Assembly: GCF_014201615.1 (NCBI RefSeq)
Contig: NZ_JACHEU010000002.1
Coordinates: 186,001-250,000 of the forward strand
Reading direction: 5' to 3'
DNA from: Aquamicrobium lusatiense
GTDB lineage: Bacteria; Pseudomonadota; Alphaproteobacteria; Rhizobiales; Rhizobiaceae
Length of the DNA stretch: 64,000 bases
The position numbers and the translations under genes are program-made. Below the pieces are notes generated by a model that did not search any database, was not told the DNA's origin, and saw nothing but the letters and a program-made list of their open reading frames with translations. Numbering within the stretch: position 1 is the stretch's first letter; each line of letters opens with the position of its first letter. Below, piece after piece: positions 37,974-47,188 of the stretch.

Positions 37974-38052
37974 TGGTATCTCCTGATCGGGAAAGCGCAG
38001 GTGTCAGCCAGTCATAGCAAAGCCGCAGACAAAGTCACGGGGCTGCAGAGGC

Positions 38053-38994
38053 TTATTCCGCGGCAAGCGGCGGGATGCGAAAATGATGGTCCGTCAACGC
38101 CATCAGGTCGGCGCAGAACTGGGTCAGATCCTCGACAAGCGCATCAAATCCGGCAGTCTTCTGAAGCGTGCCCTCGTTCATGTAGAGCCCACGATTGATC
38201 TCGATCTGCAACGCGTGGACCTTTCGTGTCGGGCGGCCGTAGTGCTCGGTGATGAAGCCGCCGGCATAGGGCTTGTTGTGGGCCACGCTGTAGCCCATGG
38301 CCGAGAGCAGGTCGATCGCGGTGACGGTCAGCGCGCTTGAGGCGGAGGTGCCGAACCTGTCGCCGACGATGAAATCGGGGCGCAGCCCCGTATCGGAAAC
38401 ACGCACACCGGCGGGCATGGAATGGCAATCGACCAGCACGGCAAAACCGAAGGCCGCATGAGTGCGCATTACCAGCTTTTTCAGGGTTTCGTGGAAAGGC
38501 TTGTAGACGGTTTCGATCCGCATCACCGCCTCGGCCAGCGGCAGGCGGCCGGAATAAATGTCGAAGCCGTCGCCGACCAGCTTCGGCACGGTGCCAAGGC
38601 CGCCCGCCACGCGGGCGGAGCGAATGTTGCAATAGGGAGGCACCGGCTCCGAAAACATACGCGGATCGAGTTCCCAGGGCTCCCGGTTGGCGTCGAGATA
38701 GGCGCGCGGAAAATTGGCCGCCAGCAGGGGAGCGCCAAGCATGACACAGCCGCCGAACAGTTCGTCGACATAGCAGTCCTCGGAGCGGCGCACATTGTGC
38801 TCGTCGAGCCGGCTCATCGCCAGAAAGCGCTGCGGGTAATGGCGCCCGCTGTGCGGCGAGCTGAAAACGAACGGCACCCGCTGCTCGGCGGCCGATCTCA
38901 CCTCGAAGGCGGGAACAACCGAAAAATCCTCGGCCGCGCTTGTCAATGTCGGTAAACCTCTGAACCGTGAAACGTCATTCCCGGAAAGTGCCAT
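38053..38994 (-). CDS. N-formylglutamate amidohydrolase family protein, stand-alone copy
   Basis: The 313-residue protein is of the FGase/HutG-like family, which cuts N-formyl-L-glutamate. Motifs visible are FVFSSPHSGRHYPQRF (first His/Asp region), ILRSEDCYVDELFG-like VRRSEDCYVDELFGG, VLVDCHSMP, and ITEHYGRPTRKVHALQIEINRGLYM near the end. It sits alone beside hisN and cpdR, a neighbourhood also seen in other rhizobia, and not with hut genes. Its real substrate may differ from N-formylglutamate. A second, shorter family member occurs at 56809 in the transporter operon. The two share the HSG and RPLD/PHSG-like motifs but are not near-copies. Confidence 0.9.
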   Translation of the reverse strand: MALSGNDVSRFRGLPTLTSAAEDFSVVPAFEVRSAAEQRVPFVFSSPHSGRHYPQRFLAMSRLDEHNVRRSEDCYVDELFGGCVMLGAPLLAANFPRAYLDANREPWELDPRMFSEPVPPYCNIRSARVAGGLGTVPKLVGDGFDIYSGRLPLAEAVMRIETVYKPFHETLKKLVMRTHAAFGFAVLVDCHSMPAGVRVSDTGLRPDFIVGDRFGTSASSALTVTAIDLLSAMGYSVAHNKPYAGGFITEHYGRPTRKVHALQIEINRGLYMNEGTLQKTAGFDALVEDLTQFCADLMALTDHHFRIPPLAAE

Positions 38995-39157
38995 TCGCGG
39001 CCGGGCCTGTCCATAGCTTCACCCACAGCTTCACGAAGCCAGGAACCGGCACGTATGGCGCTGTCTTCACTTGATCTTTACCGGCGCTGGCTCATATACA
39101 ATCAGATTATCAGGCTGGGGCACACGCCGGCCGGGTTAGTGATTCGGACGGGAAATC

Positions 39158-39520
39158 ATGGCACGCATTCTGCTTGCAGAAGACGACGACGATATGCGCC
39201 GCTTTCTGGTGAAGGCGCTGGAACGCGCCGGCTACCAGGTCAGCGACTTCGACAATGGCGCCAGCGCCTATGAGCGGCTGCGCGAGGAGCCATTCTCTCT
39301 CCTCCTGACCGATATCGTCATGCCGGAAATGGACGGTATCGAGCTTGCCCGCCGGGCCACGGAGATCGATCCCGACCTCAAGGTCATGTTTATCACCGGC
39401 TTCGCGGCCGTTGCCCTGAACCCCGATTCCAAGGCCCCGCGCGACGCCAAGGTGCTGTCCAAGCCCTTCCACCTGCGCGACCTCGTCAACGAGGTGGAAA
39501 AGATGCTGCAGGCTGCATAA
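39158..39520 (+). CDS. cpdR: CpdR-type response regulator
   Basis: The 120-residue protein is a single receiver domain with no output domain. The acidic pair in LLAEDDDD, the phospho-acceptor Asp in LLLTDIVMPEMDGIE (about residue 52), Thr in FITGFAA and Lys in SKPFHLRDL are intact, and the sequence is the CpdR type of alphaproteobacteria. CpdR, when unphosphorylated, delivers substrates to the ClpXP protease at the pole and so couples the CckA-ChpT phosphorelay to the cell cycle. It is monocistronic and followed by tRNA-Val. No CtrA site is clear before it. Confidence 0.95.
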   Translation: MARILLAEDDDDMRRFLVKALERAGYQVSDFDNGASAYERLREEPFSLLLTDIVMPEMDGIELARRATEIDPDLKVMFITGFAAVALNPDSKAPRDAKVLSKPFHLRDLVNEVEKMLQAA

Positions 39521-39588
39521 GGAGCGCAATTTTCCAATTTGCGCTATTGACGGGCTCCAGCAAAAATGATGTAAGCCCGCCATCGGAT

Positions 39589-39663
<75 letters not shown>

Positions 39664-39932
39664 TCCGTTTCAATAACTTAGCAAAGTTTCATATAGGTCC
39701 CCGTGGGTTCTCCGAACCTCACGGCAGAGCAGCGTCGACCCGGCCTGCGCCAGCGCGGCATGCAGCTTGCCGACCCCGCCCTCTTCACGCACGGCCTGCC
39801 CGGAACGAGGCGCATCGCCACTCGCCCACAGCGAATAATTGCTCTCCGGACAGGCGACGACCACTACGGGCCATCGCCTTTCCTCACCACGGTTTGCCGG
39901 CAGCGCTCAGCGCACGGCCAAAACGTCCGGCG

Positions 39933-40184
39933 TCAACTCCTGACGGCGCGGGCGCCCCATATCAGGATGCATGCGCCAACGAAGCCTGCGACGAGGTATC
40001 CGAGCCAGCCGCCGAACGACACGCCAAGAAAACCGAAGATGAAGCTGGCGACAGCCGCGCCGATGATACCGAGTATGACGTTCATGAACACGCCGGTGTC
40101 GCTGTTCATGAACCTTGAAGCGATCCAGCCTGCAAGGCCGCCGATGATGATGGCTGCAATCCAGCCTACGCCTGCGTCATCCAT
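39933..40184 (-). CDS. GlsB/YeaQ/YmgE-family small membrane protein
   Basis: The 83-residue protein has three hydrophobic glycine-rich segments: GWIAAIIIGGLAGWIASRFM, VFMNVILGIIGAAVASFIFGFLGV and WLGYLVAGFVGACILIWGA. This is the transglycosylase-associated (GlsB/YeaQ/YmgE) family, an inner-membrane stress-linked protein of unknown mechanism. The ATG at 40184 follows GGAGA. It stands alone, divided from the EamA transporter gene by 123 bases on the same strand; the 269 bases toward tRNA-Val hold no gene I can support. Confidence 0.9.
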   Translation of the reverse strand: MDDAGVGWIAAIIIGGLAGWIASRFMNSDTGVFMNVILGIIGAAVASFIFGFLGVSFGGWLGYLVAGFVGACILIWGARAVRS

Positions 40185-40307
40185 GGACAATCTCCATTCC
40201 CAACCACAGGGCAGAGAATGCGGAACGATGCGGTGTTCGTCAAGACGACCCCGCAAGGCCTGCGGGCGCCGGCTTGCGCCGCGCCTTTTTCAACGAGATG
40301 GCAGCCC

Positions 40308-41153
40308 TCAGCTGAGCCGAAGCGCCACCACCCCGGCCACGATGCACAAGGCGGAAGCGGCGCGCCAGCCGGTCATCTTTTCGCCCAGCGCGAAAACCGA
40401 GATCGCCATGGCGAAAAGAATAGAGGTCTCGCGCAGCGACGCCACGGAGGCGATCGGCGCCTTCGTCATCGCCCACATGGCGATCGCATAGGCCGCACCG
40501 CTGAGAAACCCCGTGAGCAGGCCGATACGCCATTCCAGCGCCAGCGTGTTGGCCAGCCGCCGGCCACGATAGATCAGCGCAACGGTTGTGGCGACGATGC
40601 CGTCGCACACGAACAGCCACGCGGCATAGGAGAGCGCGGTCCGCGCTGCGCGCGCCCCCAATCCGTCCGCCAGCGTGTAACCGGCAATGAACAGCGAGGT
40701 CGTCAGCGCGTAGAAGACGGCGGCCGGGTTGAGAGCGGCCAGCCGCCCTCCCCCACGCAGGCACATGAGAAATGTGCCTGCCGACAACAGCAGAATGCCG
40801 ATCAGGGCAAACTGGCCGGGCACCTCCTGAATGAGGACGATACCGCCGACCGTGGTGATGAGCGGCGCCGTTCCCCGCGCCAGCGGATAGGTCTGGGCAA
40901 GATCGCCAACCTCATAGGCGCGGATCAGGAACAGCCGGTAGCCGATGTGCATGAACAGCGAAACGCCGATCCACATCCACGCCATCCTGCCCGGAAATGC
41001 AACGAAGGGCAGCACCGGGAGCGCCGTGATGGCCATGCCCAGCGACGTCAAAGAGATCGAGGCGAAACGGTCCAGCCTGACCTTGATCAGGGCATTCCAC
41101 GAAGCATGCATCAGCGCCGCGGCAAGAACGGCGCTGAAAACGGCAAGGCTCAT
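40308..41153 (-). CDS. EamA/DMT-family transporter
   Basis: The 281-residue inner-membrane protein has about ten hydrophobic segments in two homologous halves, each with the EamA pattern: AALMHASWNALIKVRLDR in the first, and LEWRIGLLTGFLSGAAYAIAMWAM and VASLRETSILFAMAISVFALGEKM in the second. Family members export amino acids, purines or other metabolites. The substrate cannot be read from sequence. The ATG at 41153 begins MSLAVFSAVLAAALMH. It is divergent from the iron importer gene fbpC, which starts 197 bases away. Confidence 0.9.
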   Translation of the reverse strand: MSLAVFSAVLAAALMHASWNALIKVRLDRFASISLTSLGMAITALPVLPFVAFPGRMAWMWIGVSLFMHIGYRLFLIRAYEVGDLAQTYPLARGTAPLITTVGGIVLIQEVPGQFALIGILLLSAGTFLMCLRGGGRLAALNPAAVFYALTTSLFIAGYTLADGLGARAARTALSYAAWLFVCDGIVATTVALIYRGRRLANTLALEWRIGLLTGFLSGAAYAIAMWAMTKAPIASVASLRETSILFAMAISVFALGEKMTGWRAASALCIVAGVVALRLS

Positions 41154-41349
41154 GTCATTTCACCTGCTGTCGCCTCCGGATTGCAAAGAGCCAGCTTAAA
41201 TCCGTTACCCGCCGTAAAGGTCTGCAACCTCTCTTGCAATGCGCATGAACCACGCGATCCTTTGGTCCACTGAACCCGCGCCATCCTTGATTTGGACGCC
41301 ATGGCCATGTAGCCCGGTTCAGATGGCTGAAGCTGGAGGGGATCGTTTC

Positions 41350-42423
41350 GTGGCGGAACAACTTCATGGCAGCGGGAATCCTCCGGAACCGGTTCTGGAG
41401 ATCGACAGGCTCGCGCGCAGGCTCGGGCCCGGATTTGCGCTCGGCCCGGTCGATCTTGCCATCGAGCCGAAGCAGATCGTTTGCCTCGTCGGCCATTCGG
41501 GTTGCGGAAAGTCCACGCTGCTGCGCCTGATCGCAGGCATCGAGCAACCGGACAGCGGAACCTTGCGGCTGGACGGCAGGGAACTCGCCGGTTCAGATGT
41601 GTTCGTCGAGCCCGAAAAGCGCAATATCGGCTTTGTCTTTCAGGACTATGCCCTGTTTCCGCATCTGACCATCGAACAGAATGTCATGTTCGGCTTGCGC
41701 AAATGGTCGCGTGAAGCCGCCCGAGCGCGCGCTGCCATGCTGCTGGAAATGACGGCGCTCTCGGCGATGGCAGACCGCTATCCGCACATGCTGTCCGGCG
41801 GAGAACAGCAGCGGGCGGCACTGGCGCGCGCGCTGGCGCCGCAGCCCGCGGTTGTGCTGATGGACGAACCCTTCTCAAATCTCGACCGCGACCTGCGCGA
41901 ACGGGTGCGCCATGACACCATCGCCCTCCTGCGACGCACCGGCACGACCGCCATCATCGTTACCCACGACCCCGAGGAGGCACTGTCCACCGGCGATCGC
42001 GTCGTGCTGATGAAGGCGGGCCGCATCGTCCAGAGCGGCACCGGCCGCGATCTGCATGACCGGCCGGTCGATCGTTATGCGGCGGAGTTCTTCAGCACCT
42101 TCAACCGGATTCCCGGCACCTATCGCAATGGCCGGCTGCACACGGCGCTCGGCGCCTTTCCGTGCAGGCTGGATCTTGCCGAGGGCGGCCAGGCGCTCGC
42201 CTTCATCCGCCCGCAGGCCGTATGCCCCTGCCTTGCCGAAGACGCCTTTTTCGGCGCGGTCCGCGCCCGCAGCTTCCGCGGCGAGATCGAGCAGCTCGAA
42301 CTTGAGGTCGAGGGACTGGAAACACCGCTCACCATGCGCACCACGCAGCCCTTGCAGATACGGGACGGCAGGCTGCACTTCCAGATCGATCCGAACACGG
42401 TTCTGGCCTTCGCCGCTTCCTGA
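41350..42423 (+). CDS. fbpC: Ferric iron ABC transporter ATP-binding protein
   Basis: The 357-residue ATPase powers import of ferric iron with FbpA and FbpB. Walker A is GHSGCGKSTLLRLIAG, the Q-loop region FVFQDYALFPHLTIEQNVMFGL, the signature MLSGGEQQRAALARAL, and Walker B VVLMDEPFSNLD, followed by the His switch VTHDPEEAL. The C-terminal part is the FbpC-type regulatory domain. Start choice: GTG at 41350 is nine bases after GGAGGGG and gives the normal length; ATG codons further upstream have no such site. It leads fbpA by 114 bases, where an iron operator lies, so fbpC may have its own promoter too. Confidence 0.9.
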   Translation: MAEQLHGSGNPPEPVLEIDRLARRLGPGFALGPVDLAIEPKQIVCLVGHSGCGKSTLLRLIAGIEQPDSGTLRLDGRELAGSDVFVEPEKRNIGFVFQDYALFPHLTIEQNVMFGLRKWSREAARARAAMLLEMTALSAMADRYPHMLSGGEQQRAALARALAPQPAVVLMDEPFSNLDRDLRERVRHDTIALLRRTGTTAIIVTHDPEEALSTGDRVVLMKAGRIVQSGTGRDLHDRPVDRYAAEFFSTFNRIPGTYRNGRLHTALGAFPCRLDLAEGGQALAFIRPQAVCPCLAEDAFFGAVRARSFRGEIEQLELEVEGLETPLTMRTTQPLQIRDGRLHFQIDPNTVLAFAAS

Positions 42424-42476
42424 CGATTTCGGCAATAAACTTTCCGTGATCGACGCCAAACTGGCCCAAGAAAACT

Positions 42477-42491
42477 TGACTATCTGGATCA
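42477..42491. promoter_or_regulatory. Iron-responsive operator (RirA-type, TGA-N9-TCA) upstream of fbpA
   Basis: TGA-CTATCTGGA-TCA exactly fits the 15-base iron-responsive motif of rhizobial RirA targets, 46 bases before the fbpA start and overlapping a TTGACT -35-like box at 42476-42481. RirA, an iron-sulfur repressor, would hold the importer off when iron is sufficient. RirA itself is not in the window. Confidence 0.6.
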
Positions 42492-42537
42492 TAAATGGTG
42501 CTCAGCTTGTGTAGCCCAACACAGGAGGAGAGGTTCC

Positions 42538-43560
42538 ATGCGCAACGCACATTTCAAGACGACGCTTCTCGCCGCCGCCTCACTGCTTGCCGTTGCCAAT
42601 GTGGCCTCGGCAGCGGAGGTGAGCATCTACACCACCCGCGAACCCGGCCTGATCCAGCCGCTGCTGGATTCCTTCAGCAGCTCGACCGGCATCAAGGTCA
42701 ACACCGTCTTCCTCAAGGATGGCCTCGCCGAGCGCGTGGCCTCTGAGGGCGAAAGCTCGCCGGCCGACATCCTGATGGCGGTCGATGCCGGCAACCTCGT
42801 CGATCTGGTCGACAAGGGCGTGACGCAGCCGGTGGAATCGGCCGTACTGAGCGAAGCGATTCCGGCCCAGCTTCGCGATGCCAACGGTCACTGGTTCGGC
42901 CTGTCGATGCGCGCCCGCGTGCTCTACACCGCCAAGGATCTCGATCTGGACGCGGTCACCTATGAGGACCTGTCCGATCCGAAATGGAAGGGCAAGGTCT
43001 GCATCCGCTCGGGCCAGCACCCCTACAACACCGCCCTGATCGCCGACTACATCGCCCACTACGGTGCTGAAGAAACCGAGAAGTGGCTGACCGGCCTGAA
43101 GGGCAACCTCGCCCGCAAGGCAGCCGGCGGCGACCGCGAAGGCGCCAAGGACATTCTGGGCGGTGTCTGCGACATCGCCGTCGCCAACTCCTACTATGTC
43201 GGCCTGATGCGTTCGGGGTCCGGCGGCGACGAGCAGAAGCAATGGGCCGATGCCATCAAGGTCATCCTGCCGACCTTCAAGGACGACGGCACCCATGTGA
43301 ACATCTCGGGCGCTGCCGTCGCCAAACACGCACCGAACAAGGACGAGGCGGTCAAGCTGCTGGAATATCTGGTTTCGGACGAGGCGCAGAAGATCTACGC
43401 CGAAGCGAACTATGAATATCCGGTCAAGGCCGGCGTCGCCGCCGATCCGCTGATAGCCGAACTCGGCGACCTGAAGATCGACTCCAAGCCGCTCACCGAA
43501 ATCGTCGCCAACCGCAAGGCTGCCAGCGAACTGGTCGACAAGGTCGGCTTCGACAACTGA
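42538..43560 (+). CDS. fbpA: Ferric iron ABC transporter, periplasmic substrate-binding protein
   Basis: The 340-residue protein has a signal peptide (TLLAAASLLAVANVASA, cleavage near AEVSIYTTREPG) and the FbpA/AfuA fold: the YTTREPGLIQPLLDSFSSSTGIKVN start, AVDAGNLVDLV, GRDREGAKDILGGVCDIAVANSYYVGLM with the iron-ligand tyrosines (SYYV), and YAEANYEYPVKAGV near the end. It captures Fe(III) in the periplasm for FbpBC. The ATG at 42538 follows GGAGGAGAGG-like. A terminator hairpin directly after the gene probably makes this the most abundant product of the operon, as usual for binding proteins. Confidence 0.93.
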   Translation: MRNAHFKTTLLAAASLLAVANVASAAEVSIYTTREPGLIQPLLDSFSSSTGIKVNTVFLKDGLAERVASEGESSPADILMAVDAGNLVDLVDKGVTQPVESAVLSEAIPAQLRDANGHWFGLSMRARVLYTAKDLDLDAVTYEDLSDPKWKGKVCIRSGQHPYNTALIADYIAHYGAEETEKWLTGLKGNLARKAAGGDREGAKDILGGVCDIAVANSYYVGLMRSGSGGDEQKQWADAIKVILPTFKDDGTHVNISGAAVAKHAPNKDEAVKLLEYLVSDEAQKIYAEANYEYPVKAGVAADPLIAELGDLKIDSKPLTEIVANRKAASELVDKVGFDN

Positions 43561-43567
43561 CATGGGA

Positions 43568-43600
43568 GAATGGCATCCTCGCGGATGCCATTCCATTTTT
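43568..43600 (+). terminator. Hairpin with T-run between fbpA and fbpB
   Basis: A perfect 11-base stem GAATGGCATCC/GGATGCCATTC with a TCGC loop, then CATTTTT, lies between the fbpA stop (43560) and the fbpB start (43602). It should cut transcription partly, lowering fbpB and protecting fbpA mRNA. Confidence 0.85.
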
Positions 43601-43601
43601 A

Positions 43602-45338
43602 ATGACCATGGCAGCAAGGGGTTCAGGATCGAACAGAAGGCGGCGCTCCGGCGCCGCCTGGCTCATTGTGGCGGGATTTGCCGCCCTTGGCGTCGCGCTG
43701 CCTTTTCTCGCCCTGTTTTTCGAGGCGCTGCACGGCTCGCAAGGGCTATGGGCGCATCTCTTCTCCACCATCCTGCCGGTTGCCCTGCGTGATACGCTGA
43801 TCCTGCTTGCCGGTGTCGGCATTCTGGTCGCCGTTCTCGGCACCGGAACGGCATGGCTGGTCACCGCTTACGAATTTCCCGGACGCCGCACGCTGGAATG
43901 GGCGCTGCTGCTGCCGCTGGCGGTCCCGACCTATATCGTCGCCTATACCTATCTCGACATATTGCACCCGATCGGCGTCGTTCAGGGCGCCATTCGCACC
44001 GTTCTCGGCTATTCCAGCCCGCGCGAATTCCGCCTGCCCGACATCCGTTCGATGACGGGCTGCATAATCCTGCTTTCCTTCGTGCTCTACCCTTACGTCT
44101 ACATCGCCACCCGCGCCATGTTCCTGACGCAGCCGGCAAGCCTGATCGAGGCGGCCCGCACGCTCGGCGTCTCGCGCCGGGCTGTGTTTTGGCGTGTCGC
44201 CCTGCCGCTGGCCCGGCCGGCCGTTGCGGTCGGCATCAGCCTTGCGCTGATGGAGACGCTGAACGACATCGGCGCCGCCGAATTCCTTGGCGTGCGCACG
44301 CTGACCGTATCGATCTACACGACATGGATCACCCGCTCCGACCTGCCGGGCGCATCGCAGATCGCACTTTCGCTGCTGGTCGTCGTGGTGGCGGTCGTAG
44401 CGCTTGAACACTATGCGCGGCGGCGCCAGCGCTTCGCGGCCGGCGCACAGCGCGGCGGCAAGAGCTTTGAACGCCATCGCGTGTCCGTCTCCACCGGAGC
44501 GCTGCTGCTGGTGCTCGGCCTGATACCTGTCCTGATCGGCTTCATCGGGCCAGCGCTTTATCTGGCGACGGAAGCCTGGGCCCGCATCGGCTATGCCGGC
44601 GTACCGCCACGCTTCCTGTCGACCGTATCGGGCACGATATTGCTTTCGGCGGCAGCCACCCTGCTCACGCTGGCGCTCGGTGCGGCAGCGGCCTATGCGG
44701 CGCGCATTCGGCCGGGCGGCTTTTCCGCTTCAGCCTTCCGCCTTTCCACCATCGGCTATGCCGCGCCCGGAACCGTCATCGCGATCGGGCTCGTTATCGT
44801 GCTGGGAGCCTTCGACCGCACGGTGAACGCACTGGCCGGGTCATGGTTCGGCATCTCCACCGGCCTCATCTTCCTAGGTTCGGGTGCGGCGCTGGTCTAC
44901 GCCTATACGGCGCGCTTCCTCGCCATTTCGGCGGGCGGAATGGCTGCCGGCCTCAGCCGCATCCCGCAATCGCTGGACGAGGTTTCGCGCACGCTCGGCG
45001 AAACCGCATCCGGCACCCTGCGGCGCGTGCATCTGCCCCTGTCGAAGACGGCGCTCGCCGCCGCCGCCCTGCTCGTCTTCGTCGATTGCGTGAAGGAGCT
45101 GCCGGCAACGCTGCTGCTGCGCCCGCTCAATGTGGAGACGCTGGCCACCCATCTTTATGGCGAGGCCGCGCGCGGCACCTATGAGGAGGCGTCGATTTCG
45201 GCGCTCGCCATCGTGCTGATCGCCCTGTTGCCGGTGGTGCTCCTGTCGCGCGTTGGCGCGGAGCGCAATCTGCGGCAGGCAGACACGCCGCTTGTGCCGC
45301 AGTCGCTGCCGTCAGTTCAGCAGCAGAACATCGCCTGA
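43602..45338 (+). CDS. fbpB: Ferric iron ABC transporter permease, double-domain
   Basis: The 578-residue inner-membrane protein holds two binding-protein-dependent permease domains, with EAA-like loops at LIEAARTLGVSRRAVFWRVALPLARPAV in the first and LDEVSRTLGETASGTLRRVHLPLSKTAL in the second. This fused type is normal for FbpB. About twelve hydrophobic segments are visible. The start is uncertain: ATG at 43602 comes directly after the T-run of the terminator and has no clear ribosome site; ATG at 43608 is equally poor. It overlaps the last 27 bases of the convergent ABC ATPase gene tail to tail. Confidence 0.9.
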   Translation: MTMAARGSGSNRRRRSGAAWLIVAGFAALGVALPFLALFFEALHGSQGLWAHLFSTILPVALRDTLILLAGVGILVAVLGTGTAWLVTAYEFPGRRTLEWALLLPLAVPTYIVAYTYLDILHPIGVVQGAIRTVLGYSSPREFRLPDIRSMTGCIILLSFVLYPYVYIATRAMFLTQPASLIEAARTLGVSRRAVFWRVALPLARPAVAVGISLALMETLNDIGAAEFLGVRTLTVSIYTTWITRSDLPGASQIALSLLVVVVAVVALEHYARRRQRFAAGAQRGGKSFERHRVSVSTGALLLVLGLIPVLIGFIGPALYLATEAWARIGYAGVPPRFLSTVSGTILLSAAATLLTLALGAAAAYAARIRPGGFSASAFRLSTIGYAAPGTVIAIGLVIVLGAFDRTVNALAGSWFGISTGLIFLGSGAALVYAYTARFLAISAGGMAAGLSRIPQSLDEVSRTLGETASGTLRRVHLPLSKTALAAAALLVFVDCVKELPATLLLRPLNVETLATHLYGEAARGTYEEASISALAIVLIALLPVVLLSRVGAERNLRQADTPLVPQSLPSVQQQNIA

Positions 45339-46376
45339 CGAAAAGCTGATCTCGACATGATCGCCGATCTGCGGCGGTGGCGTCGCAGGATTGTTGAACG
45401 TATCCAGCGAGACGATGCTGTCGCCCACCCTGACCCGGACCCGGATGACCGAGCCGAGGAAATGCACGTCGGCGATCTCGCCCGAAAGCATCGCGTCGTT
45501 GCCCTCGCGGTGGCCGAGGGCAATCGCCTCAGGGCGCAGCGCCAGCGACAGCGCATCGCCCGCCCTCACCCCTTCAGGCTCCTGCCGCAGCGAAAACGCG
45601 CCACTGCCGAGCTGCACCTTGCCTGCCGGCCCCAGCGTGCCTTCGAGCACGTTCAGCGTGCCGACGAAACCGGCCACGAAGCGCGTGGCGGGGCGGTTGT
45701 AGATCTCGAAGGCAGCGCCGACCTGCTCCACCTTGCCGCCATACATGACCACGATGCGATCCGAGATCGACAGCGCCTCTTCCTGATCATGGGTGACGAA
45801 AATGGTGGTGATGCCGAGCTTCTTCTGGATGGAGCGGATTTCCTCGCGCAGCGACACACGCACCTTTGCGTCCAGCGCCGACAGCGGTTCGTCGAGCAGC
45901 AGCACCTTCGGCCTTGGCGCGAGCGCACGCGCCAGCGCGATGCGCTGCTGCTGGCCGCCGGAGAGCTGATAGGGGTAGCGATTGCCGAACTCGCCGGCCG
46001 GCAGCTTGATGATGTCGAGCATCTCGGCGACGCGGCTGTCGATTTCGGCTTTCGGCACCCCGGCCACTTTCAGGCCGAAGCCGATGTTCTGCGCCACGGT
46101 GAGGTTGGGAAACAGCGCATAGGCCTGAAAAACCATGCCGATATTGCGCTGGTTCGGCTTCAATGCGGTGACATCCTTGCCGCCAATGACGATACGCCCC
46201 GCACTCGGCTCCTCGAAACCCGCCACCATGCGCAGAACCGTGGTCTTGCCGCAGCCGGAAGGGCCGAGGAAGGAAACGAATTCACCCGCTTCGACGTCGA
46301 GATTGAAATCCTGCACGACGGTGGTGGCACCGAAGGATTTGCGCACGTGCTGGATCGACAGGAAGGGCTCTGGCAT
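45312..46376 (-). CDS. ABC transporter ATP-binding protein (PotA/UgpC-like)
   Basis: The 354-residue ATPase drives the importer formed by the three genes upstream. Walker A is GPSGCGKTTVLRMVAGFEE, signature QLSGGQQQRIALARALAPRP, Walker B VLLLDEPLSALDAKVR, and a C-terminal TOBE domain runs from about residue 275. The sequence belongs to the group serving polyamines, iron, thiamine or phosphonates, and cannot fix the substrate. It starts 20 bases after the second permease gene. Its stop overlaps the end of fbpB by 27 bases, in the opposite direction. Confidence 0.92.
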   Translation of the reverse strand: MPEPFLSIQHVRKSFGATTVVQDFNLDVEAGEFVSFLGPSGCGKTTVLRMVAGFEEPSAGRIVIGGKDVTALKPNQRNIGMVFQAYALFPNLTVAQNIGFGLKVAGVPKAEIDSRVAEMLDIIKLPAGEFGNRYPYQLSGGQQQRIALARALAPRPKVLLLDEPLSALDAKVRVSLREEIRSIQKKLGITTIFVTHDQEEALSISDRIVVMYGGKVEQVGAAFEIYNRPATRFVAGFVGTLNVLEGTLGPAGKVQLGSGAFSLRQEPEGVRAGDALSLALRPEAIALGHREGNDAMLSGEIADVHFLGSVIRVRVRVGDSIVSLDTFNNPATPPPQIGDHVEISFSSGDVLLLN

Positions 46377-46396
46377 TGGCTGTGCGGTCTCCGTTC

Positions 46397-47188
46397 TCAG
46401 TGCTGAACGCCCGGCGCCTTGGGCGCGAACTTCGAGACGAACTGGATCAGGGCCATGCAGCCCCAGGTTATGGCAAAGGCGATCACGGCAAGTGCCGCCG
46501 GCTCATAGGCGCGGTTGGCGCCGAGCAACTGCATGTACGGGCCGAAGGATGGCCGGTTGAGCAGCGCCGCCATGACGAACTCGCCGATGACGATGGCGAA
46601 GGTGATGAAGGCGCCCGACAGAACCGCCACCGCCACATTCGGCAGGATCACCCGCGCAAGGATCGTGATCCATCCGGCACCAAGGCTCTGCGCGGCCTCC
46701 GTCAGCGTGGCGACGTCGATGGCGCGCAGGCCGGTATCCACCGCCCGGTACATGTAAGGCAGCGAAAGGATCACATAGCCGAACATCAGGAGCAGATTGG
46801 TGCCCATGGCCGAGCCGGTCAGCGGCAGCCATGACGAGGTGTTGTAGAGGCGGATATAGCCGAACACGATGACGATCGGCGGAATGATCAGCGGCAAAAG
46901 CGTGACGAATTCCAGAACCGGACGCCAGCGCGGCAGCTTCAGCCGAACCCAGTAGGCGGTTGGCACCACAAGCAGCACGCCGAAGGCGATGGTGGCGAGC
47001 GCCATCAGCACGGAATAGGTGAAGGTCTGCTGGAAGCGCGGATCGGCCAGCACCGTCCAGTAGGCATCGAGCGTGTAGGCGCCGCGACGCATCTTGAGCG
47101 AGAATTCGGCCGTGCTGACCAGCGGGAAAATGAAATAAAGCGCGCCAATGCCGAAGAACAGCCAGGACCAGATGCGGTTGATCTTCAT
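46397..47188 (-). CDS. ABC transporter permease (second of two)
   Basis: The 263-residue protein has six hydrophobic segments (IWSWLFFGIGALYFIFPLVSTAEF, then TYSVLMALATIAFGVLLVVPTAYW, VLEFVTLLPLIIPPIVIVFGYI) and the EAA loop LTEAAQSLGAGWITILARVILPNVAVAV. This is the PotC-like partner. The ATG at 47188 overlaps the stop of the first permease by four bases (ATGA), showing translational coupling. The frame is open far upstream, but that is the other gene's shadow. Confidence 0.93.
   Translation of the reverse strand: MKINRIWSWLFFGIGALYFIFPLVSTAEFSLKMRRGAYTLDAYWTVLADPRFQQTFTYSVLMALATIAFGVLLVVPTAYWVRLKLPRWRPVLEFVTLLPLIIPPIVIVFGYIRLYNTSSWLPLTGSAMGTNLLLMFGYVILSLPYMYRAVDTGLRAIDVATLTEAAQSLGAGWITILARVILPNVAVAVLSGAFITFAIVIGEFVMAALLNRPSFGPYMQLLGANRAYEPAALAVIAFAITWGCMALIQFVSKFAPKAPGVQH

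Noticed and set aside
39670..39864. 64-residue minus-strand frame after tRNA-Val, as a possible remnant gene
   Set aside because: No family resemblance and no ribosome site.
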